NCBI GenBank assembly: GCA_025463105.1
Contig: JAOAPW010000201.1
Coordinates: 1-13,533, forward strand
DNA: 13,533 nt
Reading direction: 5' to 3'
DNA from: Candidatus Acidiferrum typicum
GTDB lineage: Bacteria > Acidobacteriota > Terriglobia > Acidiferrales > UBA7541
The position numbers and the translations under genes are program-made. Positions 12,962-13,533 of the stretch are shown in pieces (the first letter of the stretch is position 1; each line of letters begins with the position of its first letter). The notes under the pieces are model-generated. The model made no database searches and was not told the origin of the DNA. It saw only the letters and a program-made list of their open reading frames with translations.

Positions 12962-13533
12962 ATGAGACACGCACGAGCCGTCGCGGCGCCCCGCGTCGTC
13001 AACATTGAAGATATGCGCCGCCTGGCCCGTCGTCGCCTGCCAGACGCGGTTTTCGATTATCTTGACGGCGGCGCTGAGGGCGAGACTACGCTAAGGGAAA
13101 ATTGCCGCGCCTTCGAGGCTCTAACTTTTCGGCCTCGCAATGCGATCGCGGTCCCGAATTGTGATTTGCGCACCAAAATCCTGGGAAGCGAACTTTCATT
13201 CCCCGCGCTGCTCGCTCCGGTGGGCTACAGCCGCATGATGCATCCTGAGGGCGAAGTCGCGGCTGCTCGAGGAGCAGGCGCAGCGGGCACTGCCTACATT
13301 CTCTCTACGATTTCCGGGCACAAGCTGGAAGACGTCAAAGCGGCGACCTCCGGACCAGTCTGGTATCAACTTTATTTAATCGGAGGACGCCAGGCTTCAG
13401 AGGCCGCACTGGAACGCGCTCGAGTTGCCGGATTTTCAGCTTTGGCCGTCACGATCGACACGGGCACAGCGGGCATGCGCGAGCGTGACGTCCGAAACGG
13501 CACCGCTCAGCTCATGAGCGGGAATATTCTCGG
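12962..13533 (+). CDS. FMN-dependent alpha-hydroxy-acid dehydrogenase (lactate-type), 3' truncated by window edge
   Basis: The ATG at 12962 (GGGG about 7 nt upstream) opens a frame of 190 codons that runs off the right edge, about half of the usual 380 residues. The N-terminal half of the (beta/alpha)8 FMN enzyme is clear: NIEDMRRLARRRLPDAVFDYLDGGAEGETTLREN, FEALTFRPR, FPALLAPVGYSRMMHPEGEVAAARGAGAAG, ILSTISGHKLEDV, GPVWYQLYL and ALAVTIDTGTAGMRERDVRNG. These correspond to the FMN-phosphate and isoalloxazine contacts of LldD and glycolate oxidase. The catalytic His/Arg part lies outside. Such enzymes oxidise L-lactate, glycolate, mandelate or related acids. LAPVGYSRMMHPEGE lacks the usual first-loop wording of E. 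coli LldD (PVGLTGM), so the substrate is open. It is divergent from the symporter-MFS operon. Confidence 0.92.
   Translation, partial: MRHARAVAAPRVVNIEDMRRLARRRLPDAVFDYLDGGAEGETTLRENCRAFEALTFRPRNAIAVPNCDLRTKILGSELSFPALLAPVGYSRMMHPEGEVAAARGAGAAGTAYILSTISGHKLEDVKAATSGPVWYQLYLIGGRQASEAALERARVAGFSALAVTIDTGTAGMRERDVRNGTAQLMSGNIL

Noticed and set aside
1..13533. CRISPR arrays, insertion sequences with transposase, prophage genes, rRNA genes
   Set aside because: No regularly spaced repeats, transposase, integrase, phage structural genes or rRNA sequence were seen on either strand.

Overview
The window looks like chromosomal DNA from a Gram-negative soil-type bacterium, most likely an acidobacterium. 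The reasons are the gene families present: a protein with two TonB-C-like domains, an OmpA protein with a long Ala/Glu/Arg coiled coil, a DUF885 lipoprotein and a DUF6152 secreted protein beside its usual secreted partner. The GC content is moderately high. This is inference from family content; no marker gene fixes the taxon.

Layout. Positions 1-545 hold the 3' end of a plus-strand TonB-C-domain gene. Positions 590-1100 are a tRNA locus on the minus strand: a 5' half-tRNA remnant, an intact tRNA-Arg(ACG), a GIY-YIG nuclease gene starting 11 nt after the tRNA, and a 3' half-tRNA remnant that overlaps the stop of the GIY-YIG gene. Positions 1169-2474 (minus) hold a DAHP synthase gene with a 250-nt leader. 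Then follow, all minus, a GAF-ANTAR regulator, uroporphyrinogen-III synthase and an OmpA-family protein. A 400-bp gap and a small plus-strand membrane-anchored zinc-ribbon gene come next. From 12698 down to 6692 runs a probable five-gene minus-strand operon: sodium:solute symporter, MFS carboxylate-type transporter, DUF885 lipoprotein, DUF6152 protein and a secreted protein of unknown function. The symporter and MFS genes overlap by 8 bp, and the other gaps are 42-48 bp. A divergent plus-strand FMN-dependent 2-hydroxyacid (lactate-type) dehydrogenase runs off the right edge.

The main discovery is the leader of the DAHP synthase gene. A consensus-like promoter is followed by an unannotated 28-codon ORF containing the stretch YYWFAFTYRFPWW (9 aromatic residues in 13). 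Next comes a hairpin overlapping those codons, then a perfect 8-nt antiterminator pairing, then an intrinsic terminator with eight U residues about 50 nt before the start codon. This is the full architecture of ribosome-mediated attenuation, here placed on the first enzyme of the shikimate pathway and keyed to its end products Phe, Tyr and Trp.

Two further points deserve attention. The GIY-YIG gene is bounded by about 50-bp direct repeats made of the 3' half of tRNA-Arg, which suggests a very small tRNA-targeting cassette. An 83-bp double-hairpin repeat with inverted ends lies in the probable 5' leader of the symporter mRNA.
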